A DNA stretch of 64,000 bases from the NCBI GenBank assembly GCA_037952775.1, contig JBANAY010000003.1:18600001-18664000 (forward strand), in the 5' to 3' direction. The notes under the pieces were generated by a model, which saw only the letters and a list, made by a program, of their open reading frames with translations, was not told where the DNA came from and did no database searches. The translations under genes and the position numbers were made by a program. Positions 36,210 to 47,426 of this stretch are shown piece after piece (position 1 is the first letter of the stretch; each line of letters starts with the position of its first letter). Source of the DNA: Clonostachys chloroleuca. Its lineage: Eukaryota; Ascomycota; Sordariomycetes; Hypocreales; Bionectriaceae.

Positions 36210-37092
36210 ATGGGCGACAAGTCGCGTCCGCACGCGAAACTGGAAATCTACCCTCGATACTGCTTTGATCTTGCGCCCACACACAATAAATGGTGCTTTC
36301 TACGCGCAGCCGACATCAAGCGTCTGAAGCAGCCAAAGGACTATCAAGGTGTGCGCGCATGAGGACTGAAGAGTCGATCTGGTAATATAGATTCAGCTGA
36401 CTGGTTAGTCGACAGGCCAGGATTATTACTTTTATAAGAATCTCCCCATAAGATGGGTGCGCATCGTTGGGCTGGTGGTTGCGATTGATGATATTCCTAA
36501 ACGGCGTATTTTTACGATTGATGACAGCAGCGGTGTCTGCCTTGAGGCAGTGCTCAGGATCACAAGCCCACCAGCAGGATCAACCACCATTCAAGCAATC
36601 AAGCCAGACCTGTCCACGGCCAGGGAAATGGCCCAGAAGAAAGACCAAGGGGCTGATGGGGCAGGAAATCAACCGCAGGGGCCGAAGAGTCCCTACGATG
36701 GGATCGATGTTGGAACCATTCTGGATATCAAGGGTTGTCTCACTACCTTTCGAGACGAGAAACAAATCAACGTTGAAAAGATGCAGCCGGTAAAAAGCAC
36801 GATGCAGGAGGTTTCGTTATGGGAGAAGCGAGAGAAGTTTCGCATTGACATTCTGAGCAAACCTTGGACTTTGAGCAGGGAATGTATCAAGAAGTGCCAA
36901 CGGCGTGCCACGCGGTCAGCAGAGGCATCGAAAAAGAAGCGAGTCAAGGAAGAATCGTCACGCGGACGAGGCGCATCTTCTACGAACGATCACAAACCAA
37001 ACAAACGTCCTGCCAAGGAGCATGGAGTTGATGTTGCCGCCTTTATACGGGAGGGTGGTGCGAAGGGGAAATTCGGTGCTTTGGGGTTGTAG
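36210..37092 (+). CDS. stn1: CST complex subunit STN1 (telomere capping OB-fold protein)
   Basis: Exons 36210-36348 and 36416-37092; 271 aa. The N-terminus reads LEIYPRYCFDLAPTHNKWCFLRAADI, the family's opening, followed by an OB fold: YYFYKNLPIRWVRIVGLVVAI, RRIFTIDDSSGVCLEAVLR, DVGTILDIKGCLTTFRDEKQI. The C-terminus is basic (KKKRVKEESSRGRG) and ends GAKGKFGALGL. The short length matches the Pezizomycotina/S. pombe form that has one OB fold and lacks the C-terminal winged-helix pair. With Ten1 it binds telomeric single-stranded DNA and supports lagging-strand fill-in. The start at 36210 was chosen because the first exon encodes the conserved opening and joins in frame. Confidence 0.9.
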
Positions 37093-38044
37093 AGTTATCT
37101 GTGGCCCTGCAGTCGTGGGATTTCGCGACACACAACTATTATTATTTGTTAGCCAGCAGGATATATTCACTTCAGTTGCGATGGGATCCAGGACTGTTTG
37201 TCTTGTATTTTATTCTTATTTGCAGCTACATAGAAAATATGGTCAGAGTCCAATACCCATGCCCATGACTTGGGTTACGTCACGTCCAAGACTTTTGGTG
37301 GCCGGTGGAGCAAACGGTCAAACAACCAAAATCACGGCCTTGAGCCAGCAGCGTCTTCGTCCCTGTTCACGCCTGTTTCCTAAACAATCTTGAGATATTT
37401 CGAGCTGTGAATCATCTGCTGTGAGTGAGACTCTGTGATTCCTCCTATCGGCTGTCTGTGGCTGCTGGAATCAGCGACCAAGCAGTCTGCGAATCGACAT
37501 GTTCTCGTACCTTCTCTGTTGCTAAGTGACCTATATAGGTAGCACTTACCTCCGTCAATCTATCTTTGAATATTTAGGAGAATTGGGTAGGTAGGTACCT
37601 GCTTCGTTTTGATAGGCTCTATCGTTGTTACTTCTGTTCATTGTCCATCCTCGGCGACCACAAACAAAATCGTTCCACCCTCATCTCCATCTTGACAAGT
37701 TCTCATCACGCATTATCCTAATCGGCATCAAACGGTTTTATCTCTTATACGCCCTAGTTTTAGATCTACCTCAATCCTCAAAAAGTTCTCATTGATAAAG
37801 GTAATCTCCCCATTCTTGATTGAAGAACTGGCGTTGCTTTCCCCAATACCCCTTCATGAGCCCATTCCTGGCTCTGAATTATGGCCACGAATTTACTGTT
37901 CCATCACAACATATATTTCAAAATGGAGAAAAGATGGATAATCTTCTTACACATCCTACTGCTTTCCCCCCATGACAGACAACTCGAGATTATACGGAGG
38001 CTAAGGATGCACAATATCATATCAAATCACCACTTGCCGAAACA
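37093..38044. other. Upstream region of the GH81 gene
   Basis: About 950 bp. Palindromic AGGTAGGTACCTG lies at about 37588-37600 and CCTATATAGG at about 37530-37539. No gene recognised. Confidence 0.5.
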
Positions 38045-40997
38045 ATGACCACCCTCTACCTCATCTTATATTTGCTTTTACTGACCAAAATCCAGGTATC
38101 GTCAGTATTAGTAGACCTAGGTACTGGACAGGACTACTCTGCGCCGCCTTTGAACAATACGCCGCTCGACGTACTCCCAAGCGAATATTTTCGACCTCAT
38201 AAGGAGGCCTTGAACCAAATTATCGAGAGTCGTGCATTTGCTGGGTATCAAAGCGAAAAATACACAACAACTGAAGTCATATCGTATCCTGTTAAAGAGC
38301 ATACGGTGGCGGCTTTCGATAATCCCACATTGCCCCTCCTTTCAATTACTCAAAGCTCTCATGAGCACACCAACTGGGAGCACACCCAGACCCCAAGCAC
38401 CTATCTGCCTACTCCCATTTTTGGCAACGTAAGTTCCTCGATTGCAACTCAGACACCTGAAACTCAGCATATTTCTCCCTTTGAAAAGCCCTTCTCGAAA
38501 TCCGAGATTGACCCCTCGATATCCTCTTCCCCGAACATAACGACACCACCCACCATGTTTGGCCGCGATATTTTCAAGGACCCTATCGACACGAGGCCAC
38601 CGCCCTCGATGTTTGAGGTCCGAGAAGACCATCCCGTTTCTAGGCTGGGGATCAAGTCCCAGATGCCGCTTCAAACCAACAAATTCTACGCTAATTTCTT
38701 TCTAGGAGATCAGCGAGGACCTACATATACCTTCCCATACTCCATAGCATGGGCTGCTGGAAAAGGTGTATCTGGTAGTTGGGGAATGTCATGCTCGCAT
38801 ATTGAGGCAAAGCAAAGAGTTTTCGGAAAGGAGAAACTGCACGGCGCCTCGGCGTACTTCATCAACCCTGTTGGCATTGAATCGATGGTTATCTCTGCCA
38901 AGGAACTTGGGAAAAATTCTACACTGACAATCGACAGTATGACGGCCTTCTCAGCAAGAGTCTATCTAAGTAAAGACCAGGAGACACCACCCGCAATATC
39001 GTTCCCCTTAGTCCAAGGAATGCCCTACATTACTGCTGAATTCAGTGAAACTATACCAGTAATACAGTCTGGTGTCTTTTTCAAGACGGTGACCCGAGTT
39101 TCGAAAAACCCAAAGAAGAATATGGCGAAATTCAACTTCAACCTGGAGGATGGATCAACTTGGAGGGTATACGCTTGGAGAACCAAAGGAGAGGATCTGG
39201 ATATGCAGGTAGTCAATAATGGAACTGCGGAAGCCAAGAATCCGTTCACTGGCGTGCTCCAGATATGCAAGGACCCTTTGACACCGGGATCCGAAGAAGT
39301 CCTTGATGATGGCGCTGGGATCTACCCCAGAACGCTGACTCTTTCTGGATCATCGTCTGGGAATAAAGGCACATATAAATTCGAGTACCAGAAGGATGGC
39401 CACGATACAGGAAGTCTCTACATGTTCGCCCTTCCGCACCATATAGAATCGTTTCACGAAGATACCAGGAAGGGAATCCAGAGCACAAAATTACAATCCA
39501 CCACGAAAGGAATAGCGACCCTCGTGAAAGGAACACAGTGGACTATGGTCGAGCCACAGATGCCAGTTGAAATGGATTTTGCGCCCTGGCATCCGGAGAA
39601 AGGAAGCATCAAGACACTGTCAGAAGACGCAAAGAGCCTGATTCGAGCTGCAGCAGCCTCCGAGCTGGGACAGAACATGATTGCACAGTCTAATCTAGAC
39701 TCCATGTATTTCAGTGGAAAGGTAAGCCATTTTCGAATCCTGAACGAATGATCTATCTAGCAAACGGAAAGTTGAATGATTTTAGGCCCTTGCGAAGTTT
39801 GCGTTGATTCTCTACGTGATCAATGATATGCTAGAGGACCAGACACTTGTCAAGAAAGGTCTTGGGCAACTCAAAGCAGCCTTCGGTACCTTTGCCGCGA
39901 ACAAACAAAAGTTTCCTCTGGTGTATGAAAGTAAGTGTCAAGCTCCATCCTGCAAAGCACCGAGGTGAAACAGTGTCTCACAAATTGACAGAGGCTTGGG
40001 GCGGAGTCGTTTCTTCTGCGACCTACGCCACTGGCGATAGGGGCGTTGATTTCGGCAACACCCTCTACAATGACCATCATTTCCATTACGGGTATCATAT
40101 TCTTGCAGGAGCAATCATTGCTCATATTGATCCGGAATGGCTCCCTCAAAACAAGGAGTATGTCGACGTTCTCGTCCGCGATGTTGCGAATCCAAGTTCC
40201 AAAGATCATCACTTTCCAATGTGGAGAAGCTTCGACTGGTACCACGGCCATAGCTGGGCGCATGGGCTCTATGCGGCCATGGATGGCAAGGTATGGGTAA
40301 TTCGGATATGCTTTCCCCAGTATAACTAACACACTACAGAACCAGGAATCTAGTTCCGAAGATATGATGCACGCCTATGCCCTCAAGATGTGGGGGAAGG
40401 TAACCAAAAATGCACATCTAGAGGCAAGGTAAGAGAGCATAGACGGATCTTTCTGGTAAATTTATGATACTAATCCAAAATTAGAGGAAACTTACAACTA
40501 TCCATCCTATCCCGTAGCCTCCGGCACTACTATCTATACCAGGCGAACAATAAGGTGCAACCGCCTCAATTCATTGGGAACAAAGTAGCTGGGATTCTAT
40601 TTGAAAACAAGGTTGACCATACGACTTTCTTCTCGCCTGATATCGAGTGTATTCAGGGCATTCATATGATCCCCATCATTGCGCCGACACCATTTATACG
40701 GGGCCAGGACTTTGTTCAAGAGGAATGGAACATGTTTTTTAGCGACGGGCGGATTGACGAAATTCGTAACGCGTGGAAGGGGATCATATATGCCAGTTAT
40801 GCAACTGTAGACCCAAAGAAAGCTTGGGAATTCTTCTCGTCGAAGGAGTTTGACCCACACTGGATCGACGGGGGAGCATCGCTAACCTGGTTTCTGGCAT
40901 TCTCTGCAGGTAAGTCTAAGCTCCCCTTTCTTTTCCCTTTGCTTATTTTGTAGGACTATTTGGAAACTAACAATGAACAGCATTGGGGGAGATATGA
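38045..40997 (+). CDS. Secreted endo-1,3-beta-glucanase, glycoside hydrolase family 81
   Basis: Exons 38045-39721, 39786-39930, 39992-40290, 40340-40428, 40485-40909 and 40981-40997; 883 aa. A signal peptide is clear (MTTLYLILYLLLLTKIQVSS). A Ser/Thr/Pro-rich region of about 170 residues precedes the GH81 fold, which starts near PLQTNKFYANFFLGDQ. The catalytic zone is conserved: NDHHFHYGYHI (about residue 634, candidate acid Asp), the HSWAHGL motif, and NQESSSEDMMHAYALK (about residue 708, candidate base Glu). The enzyme cleaves wall beta-1,3-glucan, as Eng1/Acf2 do in cell separation and wall turnover. The last exon is only 17 nt (ALGEI stop). Confidence 0.92.
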
Positions 40998-43900
40998 TTA
41001 TGTGCTCATTCGTCAAGATTGGATAACAGTGGTACCAGGTTTTGGGGCCAGGCACCGGTGGTAGTAGTCTATCTCCTCTCCCTAGAAATAGAATGATAAA
41101 TTTACCTTCGAAGTGACACGAGTGTTTTTGTTACTGACAAGGTAGTAACATCAGCAGTGAATCTGACAGGATTGTGCAGCTGTGATTGGCGTTGAAGATC
41201 GTCTGACCCTAGTGGCACGCAAACGGTGAAGCAACCGGTCTCTACTCATCACTTGCGAATGATGAGGATCAGCTGGATCTTGTTCTTGTTCGGCAAGTGC
41301 TCTGCTCACAGATGACATGATCTCTTACTTGAGGCCCTGTTACGCCTAATTGAAGACTTGTGCCTTTTATCTCAGCCCCCGAAACTTCTGAGGGGGGACG
41401 CGTGGTCAGCCTTTTGTGACCGAGCGAACGACTAGGGTTCCTGCATTTTTGAGTTAACACGAGAACCAATACTCAGCCTCTCTTTGTAAGCCTCGGGCAA
41501 CCAGCCTCTTTCGCAAATCTTCTACTACTCTAGTCGTAGTTTGAACCAGGTGGTCACTAGGTGACCATGCTGTTGCCATACCCCATTTTGTCTCTGCAGT
41601 CCTGTATGTCAGTCTGGCAAGTGGAGAAGGAGTCAGCACTCATACACCTTGAGCTCTTCAGCCTCGCGCCAAGACTTGTATAGTCGACACGGATATGGGG
41701 CTATGGCTATGTTGTATGATATCCCTCTACACATGATGAACAAGACTTGTCACCAGCCAATTTCTACTCGTCGTTTCACGGAGGCTTCATGGGCCCTCGA
41801 TTACTACGCCTTGCCAAGCCATTCCGCCTACCGCAGGGATTGTCAAATTAAACGTTCCTACAGCGGGAGGCCGTCACGGCGAGCGTCACTCGAAATAAGT
41901 AGGATCAGAGCTAGAGGATGTCGAAAGGTCTTCCATCTCCCGAAGAGAGATGAGCGAGCACAAACATGCGAGTACAACTACATGATGACATGCAAAGGAG
42001 ACGAAGGAGAAGGCCCGAAGTTTATCAACATCAAGAAGAGCACGCTGAGTAGACAAAAGAACGAATTCCCCTGAGGCTCTAGAGTTGCTTCTTGTAGTTC
42101 TCTAATGAGATGAGGTTAGTTTAGAGCCCATCGACACGCCACAATGCAGATGTTAGTGGAGGATGAGCGGTCAATGATGACTGTCAGGCTGCATCAATTG
42201 ATGACTTCATACTGTTCCACGCAAGGATTATGATGATTGGCGGTGCAGCTCACCGATCCTTGAGGCAACCAGAAGATCTCATGAGGTCCAAATCCCTGAC
42301 GGCCCCAGTATATTTGTGGTACAAGCCGAGCTGCTTGAACTGTCTTGAACTGTGCCAGCGGCCTCCCATGACGGAGTACTAACTTCGCAGGAACACAAGC
42401 ATCCAGAGGTGCTAGGGAGATGAGCACTGGGGACAGCGATCCCCCTGGTGGAGGGTGGCGATTGGAGCCAGCACATCCGTGAGTGGTGACGGGGCAGCGA
42501 ACATGAACCCACAGATACGGAAATCTGGGGATGGTTGGGCCGGTGGTTATGTAGCACTGGGAGCGCACGATGGATGGCAACCCGGTTTTGAGTTCGGTCT
42601 ACAGCGCAGAACGAGGCTATTCATTACGACGGTGGCGGGCGAGCGATTGGGGAGGTGGGTAAGGAGATGATATCTGGGAGCGCACCATGTCGTATGGCGC
42701 AGGCGCTGTGGCCTGCATGAGTGAGAAGCTTAGCCTATGGACCCCCCTGTACGGAACCCATTTGGCCGTGACGTCCCGCCCCACTCGGTGCTCCAGCTGC
42801 TGAGCTCAGTGCTTGTGCTTGGTTGCTACAGTAGGTAGTACGTAGAGCGAGAATGGCACCCAATATTTACGTCAGGATGGATGGACTATGGCCTGCCCCC
42901 AAACTGCCGCATACCCAAGTTCCCAAGCGCGTATCGACCTGCGCACCTGTAATATCCGCAGCCGGCCACCCACCTACTCGCCGTCTGGGGTCGCAACTTA
43001 GTAAGCGCAGCGTCGGGCAGCTGCAGCAACAGCACGATATGGTAGTAATAATCAGTAGCCAGGGAGCCACGGATGATGAGCCTGTGCTTCGGGCGGGCCA
43101 TCATCACATCGTAAGAGACACCCCACATCCCTGTGCCGCTCCCACTTTCCTTGGTCCCACTGAGCCCACTAAATAATCGGGAACACGTTTTACATTATGT
43201 CGGTGGCTGCGGACGTAAAACCCAGGCCCGGGCGTTCAGACTCGCAGCTTACTGTGTCTGAGGTAGGCTCGCATGGATGCCGATTGCAGTGATTATCGCA
43301 GCATGCTTGCTCACTCGCATCTGCGCTGACCCGATGGAGCCTGCGTGGCCCGGACGGAGAGCCAGCACGTACCCGGACTGGACTGGTGCCACTTTGCGGG
43401 TGATTTCACCTGTAGGCCCCTTGCTGGCGTGTTGCTCTATTGATTTGGGCCGTGCCCAGTGTGCAGCAGGCACATTCCTGGGAGCTGCACGGATTGTGGA
43501 AGCGAGGGCCCGCACATCCCGGCGAAATGCTTGGCCCGCGGTCTTGAGATTGAGGCGGTGCAGGCGCTGGCGCTTCTGCTAGCTCCACCTCTAATCCATC
43601 CTAATCCTCTGGGGGAAGCTTGCTCTTGTAGTGTAGTGCCACAGCTTCCCGTCACTCTCTTTCTTTCTTCCACTCTGCGCCCATCACACACCCCAATTGA
43701 AGGCCACACCACTTCTTTCTGTTCAAGTCGTTCTCTTCGGTACATTCCTGCCACTGCCCCCTTATTTTTTCATTTTGTTTTGCCAGTTCTCTTTGCCTCC
43801 CTCTCCACAGCTGGCACCAGAGCTAGCTTCCTGCCATTCCGGCTGATTTGGACAAGATCACCCAGGAGACCAGCATCGCCATTCGGCTGTTTCCCGCCAG

Positions 43901-45054
43901 CCTCCATCAGGCCTCGTCTTCTCTTGCCTACCATTACCACCTGGCAAGCTCTAGTCGCGAATGCGAATTGTCGCACCGTGGTTCCTCTGTACCCAGTCTA
44001 CCTGAGCCAAGCCTTGGCCGTCTGCCTTCCGTTTAGTCGGTAAGTAAAGTAATGATTGACCCCCAGCCACGCGCCCCGCGAAAGCTCTAGATTCCCTGCG
44101 TTGCTGGAACTCGCCCTGCGGATGGGAGAAATGTGCAATTGACGACGTTCCATCGACTGACATCGGGGCGCTTATAGAAACAAGCTTTCCCGGATAAATC
44201 AGGTCGTAGACACACTGGCTGTGTCTTGCCTGGCGATCAAGTTGTTTGATCCATCAATTGTGATTGATTGTTGTCATGAGCTTTGGAATTTGTGAGTCAA
44301 GCCATTTCATTTCATGTTGCTATCAATCTTCCGCCTGGTTCCTTTTCCCTGTCGGATCACAGGCTATCGCATCGCACTGGATATGCCTTGATACTACCTT
44401 GGCCAAGTGGAAACCCGGGAGTTGGGCTTTTCCCTAAAATCCAGATTTGCCAGAGCCACACACACCTGCGAGCTTTTGAGGCGTGCGCCCAAGGCGAGGT
44501 GATGGAACTGGGGACTTGCACAGCCTCACAGTCCCCTCTTCTTCGGTCTAGTGGGGGACTAAGGCCTCCCACCTTCGACCCGTCAAGCTTTATTTCGATC
44601 CATCCCATCGTGAAAGCTCTTTTTCACATCCTCCCATCATTTGCTTGTTCCACCAAAGCCTCTGTCGTCGTTGTTCCGCCGCTTCCCCCTGCATCGGCTC
44701 TCCTGTTTGGCAATTGTTGCTGTGTGTCCTGCCCTCCTACCAATGCTTACGCCACGGACAAAGCTCTCAGTCTATGAAATTACCCAATTGGGTGTAAGAG
44801 CAAGGACACTACTACCCTAGTAATCACTGTACGGCTCCCTCCAGTTCGCATATCCAACATCTCAAACAACTCCATTTGTTTCATTTGTCCGCTTCGAGCT
44901 TTCGTTTCCGTATCACGCCGCCCCAACATCGTCACTTGTTCACGAAGTACGGCACTTGTTGCCCGAACGTATATAATCGCTGTTCAGAACCACAAACTGA
45001 CCATGGTCACTCAATCTAGCCAATATAACCTTCATCAATCGGCTCCGACGCCAA
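40998..45054. other. Large gene-empty interval between GH81 and VCX1 genes
   Basis: About 4 kb with no supportable gene on either strand. The right third (43600-44980) is pyrimidine-rich on the plus strand, like a long promoter or leader of the exchanger gene. A TATA box lies at 44970-44976. Frames at 41649-42074 and 43459-44043 are open but look random. Non-coding transcripts cannot be excluded. Confidence 0.5.
44970..44976 (+). promoter_or_regulatory. TATA box of the Ca2+/H+ exchanger gene
   Basis: TATATAA about 80 bp upstream of the main ATG and about 30 bp upstream of an upstream ATG at 45003. Confidence 0.55.
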
Positions 45055-45062
45055 ATGAGTAG
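45003..45062 (+). promoter_or_regulatory. Possible overlapping upstream ORF
   Basis: ATG at 45003 opens a 19-codon frame that ends at TAG 45060-45062, overlapping the main ATG (45055) in another frame. Given the TATA box at 44970, transcription may begin too close to or beyond this ATG for it to be used. Confidence 0.35.
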
Positions 45063-46600
45063 CTTTAAGCCCGGTACGACAACTGCCGCCGACGAGCGAG
45101 CACCCCTCCTCAATGGCGGCTCATCCAGGACTCACACCCATGTGAGCCGTGGTCATGTTGAGCATCATAATCACCGATCGCCTGTCATCACCTTCTTGAT
45201 CGACTCTGAGCACACCCCTGGTCTGGACAGCGAGAACCTCACCATCCACTGTCTTGCAAAAACATGGCATGTCACCAAGGTGACCCTTTTTAGCAGTATG
45301 TCGATGGTGAAATCTCTGGGCGCATTTCCATTTTGCTAACATGAATACCTTTTCTATAGACTATGTCAACCTTCTTCTTCCTTGCGTCCCAATTGGCATC
45401 GTTGCCGGCGCGCTGGGCTGGAACCCTACCGCCGTATTCACCCTTAATTTCTTTGCCATTATGCCTCTCGCAGCTGTGCTTTCCTTTGCCACCGAAGAAA
45501 TATCGCTGAAGTTGGGTGAAACGATGGGCGGTCTCTTGAATGCGACATTCGGAAATGCTGTTGAGTTGATTGTGGGTTAAACCCTGGACTGGTGTTTGGG
45601 AAGTCACTAACATGATTCGTAGGTGAGCATCGTTGCTTTGAAGGATGGCCAAATCGGCATCGTTCAGTCCTCTATGCTAGGATCTATCCTGTCCAACTTG
45701 CTCCTTGTCATGGGCATGTGCTTTTTCTTTGGCGGTCTTGTTCACCGAGGAGAGAGCGGAAACGGATTCGAGCAAAAGTTTTCATCAGCGGTTGCTCAAG
45801 CTAGCTGCTCCTTGATGACTCTATCCTCCGCCTCTCTTATCATTCCTGCTGCGGTAAGCATGATATTTCTTTGCTTTACCAGGAACTCTCCGAGCTGACA
45901 TAAACACTAGCTTTACGGCGTACTGGCTCAGGTTAGCGATGGAAAGGATGGAAAGATGGACAAGGACGCCAGCATTCTTCAGCTATCCCGCGGAACCGCC
46001 ATCATTCTCCTAATTTTATACGTTTTGTATCTCGTGTTCCAACTCCGAACCCACAGCAACCTGTTCGATCCCGAAGAACAACCCACCAACGATGATGAGG
46101 AACCTGAAGAGCCCAGCCTTGGCCCCGTTGCCGCCGGCGCCGTTCTTGTTGCCACAACTGTTTTGGTCGCCATCTGCGCTGAGTATCTTGTTGGAAGCAT
46201 TGACAGCCTGGTCGAAACTGCTGGCATCAGCAAGGCATTCATTGGTCTGATCCTGATCCCAATTGTTGGAAACGCCGCCGAACACGTCACTGCAGTTGTC
46301 GTTGCCGTCCGAAACAAGATGGACCTGGCCATGGGCGTGGCCATCGGCTCGAGTATCCAGATTGCGCTTCTCGTCACACCATTCCTGGTCATTGTTGGAT
46401 GGATCATCAATCAGCCCATGTCTCTCCACTTCGAGACTTTTGAAACCGTCGCATTTGCAGTTTCGGTGCTTGTTGTTACCTATACTGTGCAAGACGGTCG
46501 ATCAAACTATCTGGAGGGTGCCATGCTTCTCGGTCTATACATCATCATCGCAGTCGCTTTCTACGTTGTTCCGGGCAGCGCTCTCGACCCTGATGCTTGA
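45055..46600 (+). CDS. vcx1: Vacuolar Ca2+/H+ exchanger (CAX/VCX1 type)
   Basis: Exons 45055-45295, 45360-45571, 45623-45853 and 45911-46600; 457 aa. The two CAX alpha-repeat signatures are present: [22 protein letters not shown] in the first half and [23 protein letters not shown] in the second. About eleven hydrophobic segments are visible. An acidic loop ([19 protein letters not shown]) separates the halves, as in the family. The hydrophilic His-containing N-terminus ([16 protein letters not shown]) is cytosolic and in plant CAX proteins is autoinhibitory. The exchanger sequesters cytosolic Ca2+ into the vacuole using the proton gradient; fungal homologues are usually calcineurin-linked. 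Confidence 0.93.
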
Positions 46601-47426
46601 GCAGGCATCCTTACGACCCAGGAGTTATCTATGCAAGGCAAAGTTTCCTTAATTCTTCTCACATTTCGTCGCAATGATGCTCCTTTTCCAAGTGTCTAGG
46701 TAACACTGAAAGCGGTGAGCAGCGCGACACATGTTACGCCTGCCAAGTAATCACTTATTTTGCAGTCTCGTCGTGGATGTAAACATTCTTTATTGATTTC
46801 ATTGTCTGTATTACTACTGAAAATTTCTGACACACCACCAAATCCCTGGAGGGGTGGTTGGAGATGTCTTGTCATCGAGCACACAACTCGAAGGGCGAGC
46901 AAGGGGTTTTAGCCCTCTTGGTCAACCTAAAACGTGGTGGATTTTCTTTGAAAAAGAAAAACATAAAAGCCAGCCTATGTGTGTGGCTGTTGTTTTCTAT
47001 ATTGCCTTTTTCAATTTGCTTTTTTTGTATGATGCTTGGGTCTGTCTGATTATGAGATCCATTAGAGGACTTCCTGAGCTTCAAGATCTGTCACATCGAA
47101 ATGTGTCGGTGGTGTGATGCTACTAGGTTTACCTCTCTTTGAATTAGAATATGCTAGCAATGAGTAGTTATCGAATATATTAAACTGTATGGCTTCATTC
47201 TGTACGTCTAATAAGAGAGACCGTAGTTTGACTGATGGTAGCGACCGAACTGGATTGCATATGAACGTGGAGATTGCCCTTTTTACTATGCAGTCTTGGA
47301 TAAGGGAAAGGGCAGATCTTGGACTAAATTTCCTTTTCAATGAACGTATATACAGTTTTGTGTATAATAATTATAACTTGGTGTATACTCTATTCGGAAG
47401 ACGTTGACAGCAATGGTATATACAAT
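46601..47426. other. Convergent 3' gap VCX1 / UTP14
   Basis: AT-rich tail-to-tail gap of about 825 bp. No gene recognised. Confidence 0.5.

Noticed and set aside
36210..37092. Subtelomeric location suggested by STN1
   Set aside because: No TTAGGG arrays or subtelomeric helicase genes; gene content is conserved core euchromatin.
41649..42074. 141-codon plus-strand open frame
   Set aside because: No domain-like pattern, mixed codon use and no upstream promoter signal; likely chance in GC-balanced DNA.
43459..44043. 194-codon plus-strand open frame
   Set aside because: Composition follows a pyrimidine-rich promoter tract (Pro/Ser/Leu-rich throughout); no recognised motif.
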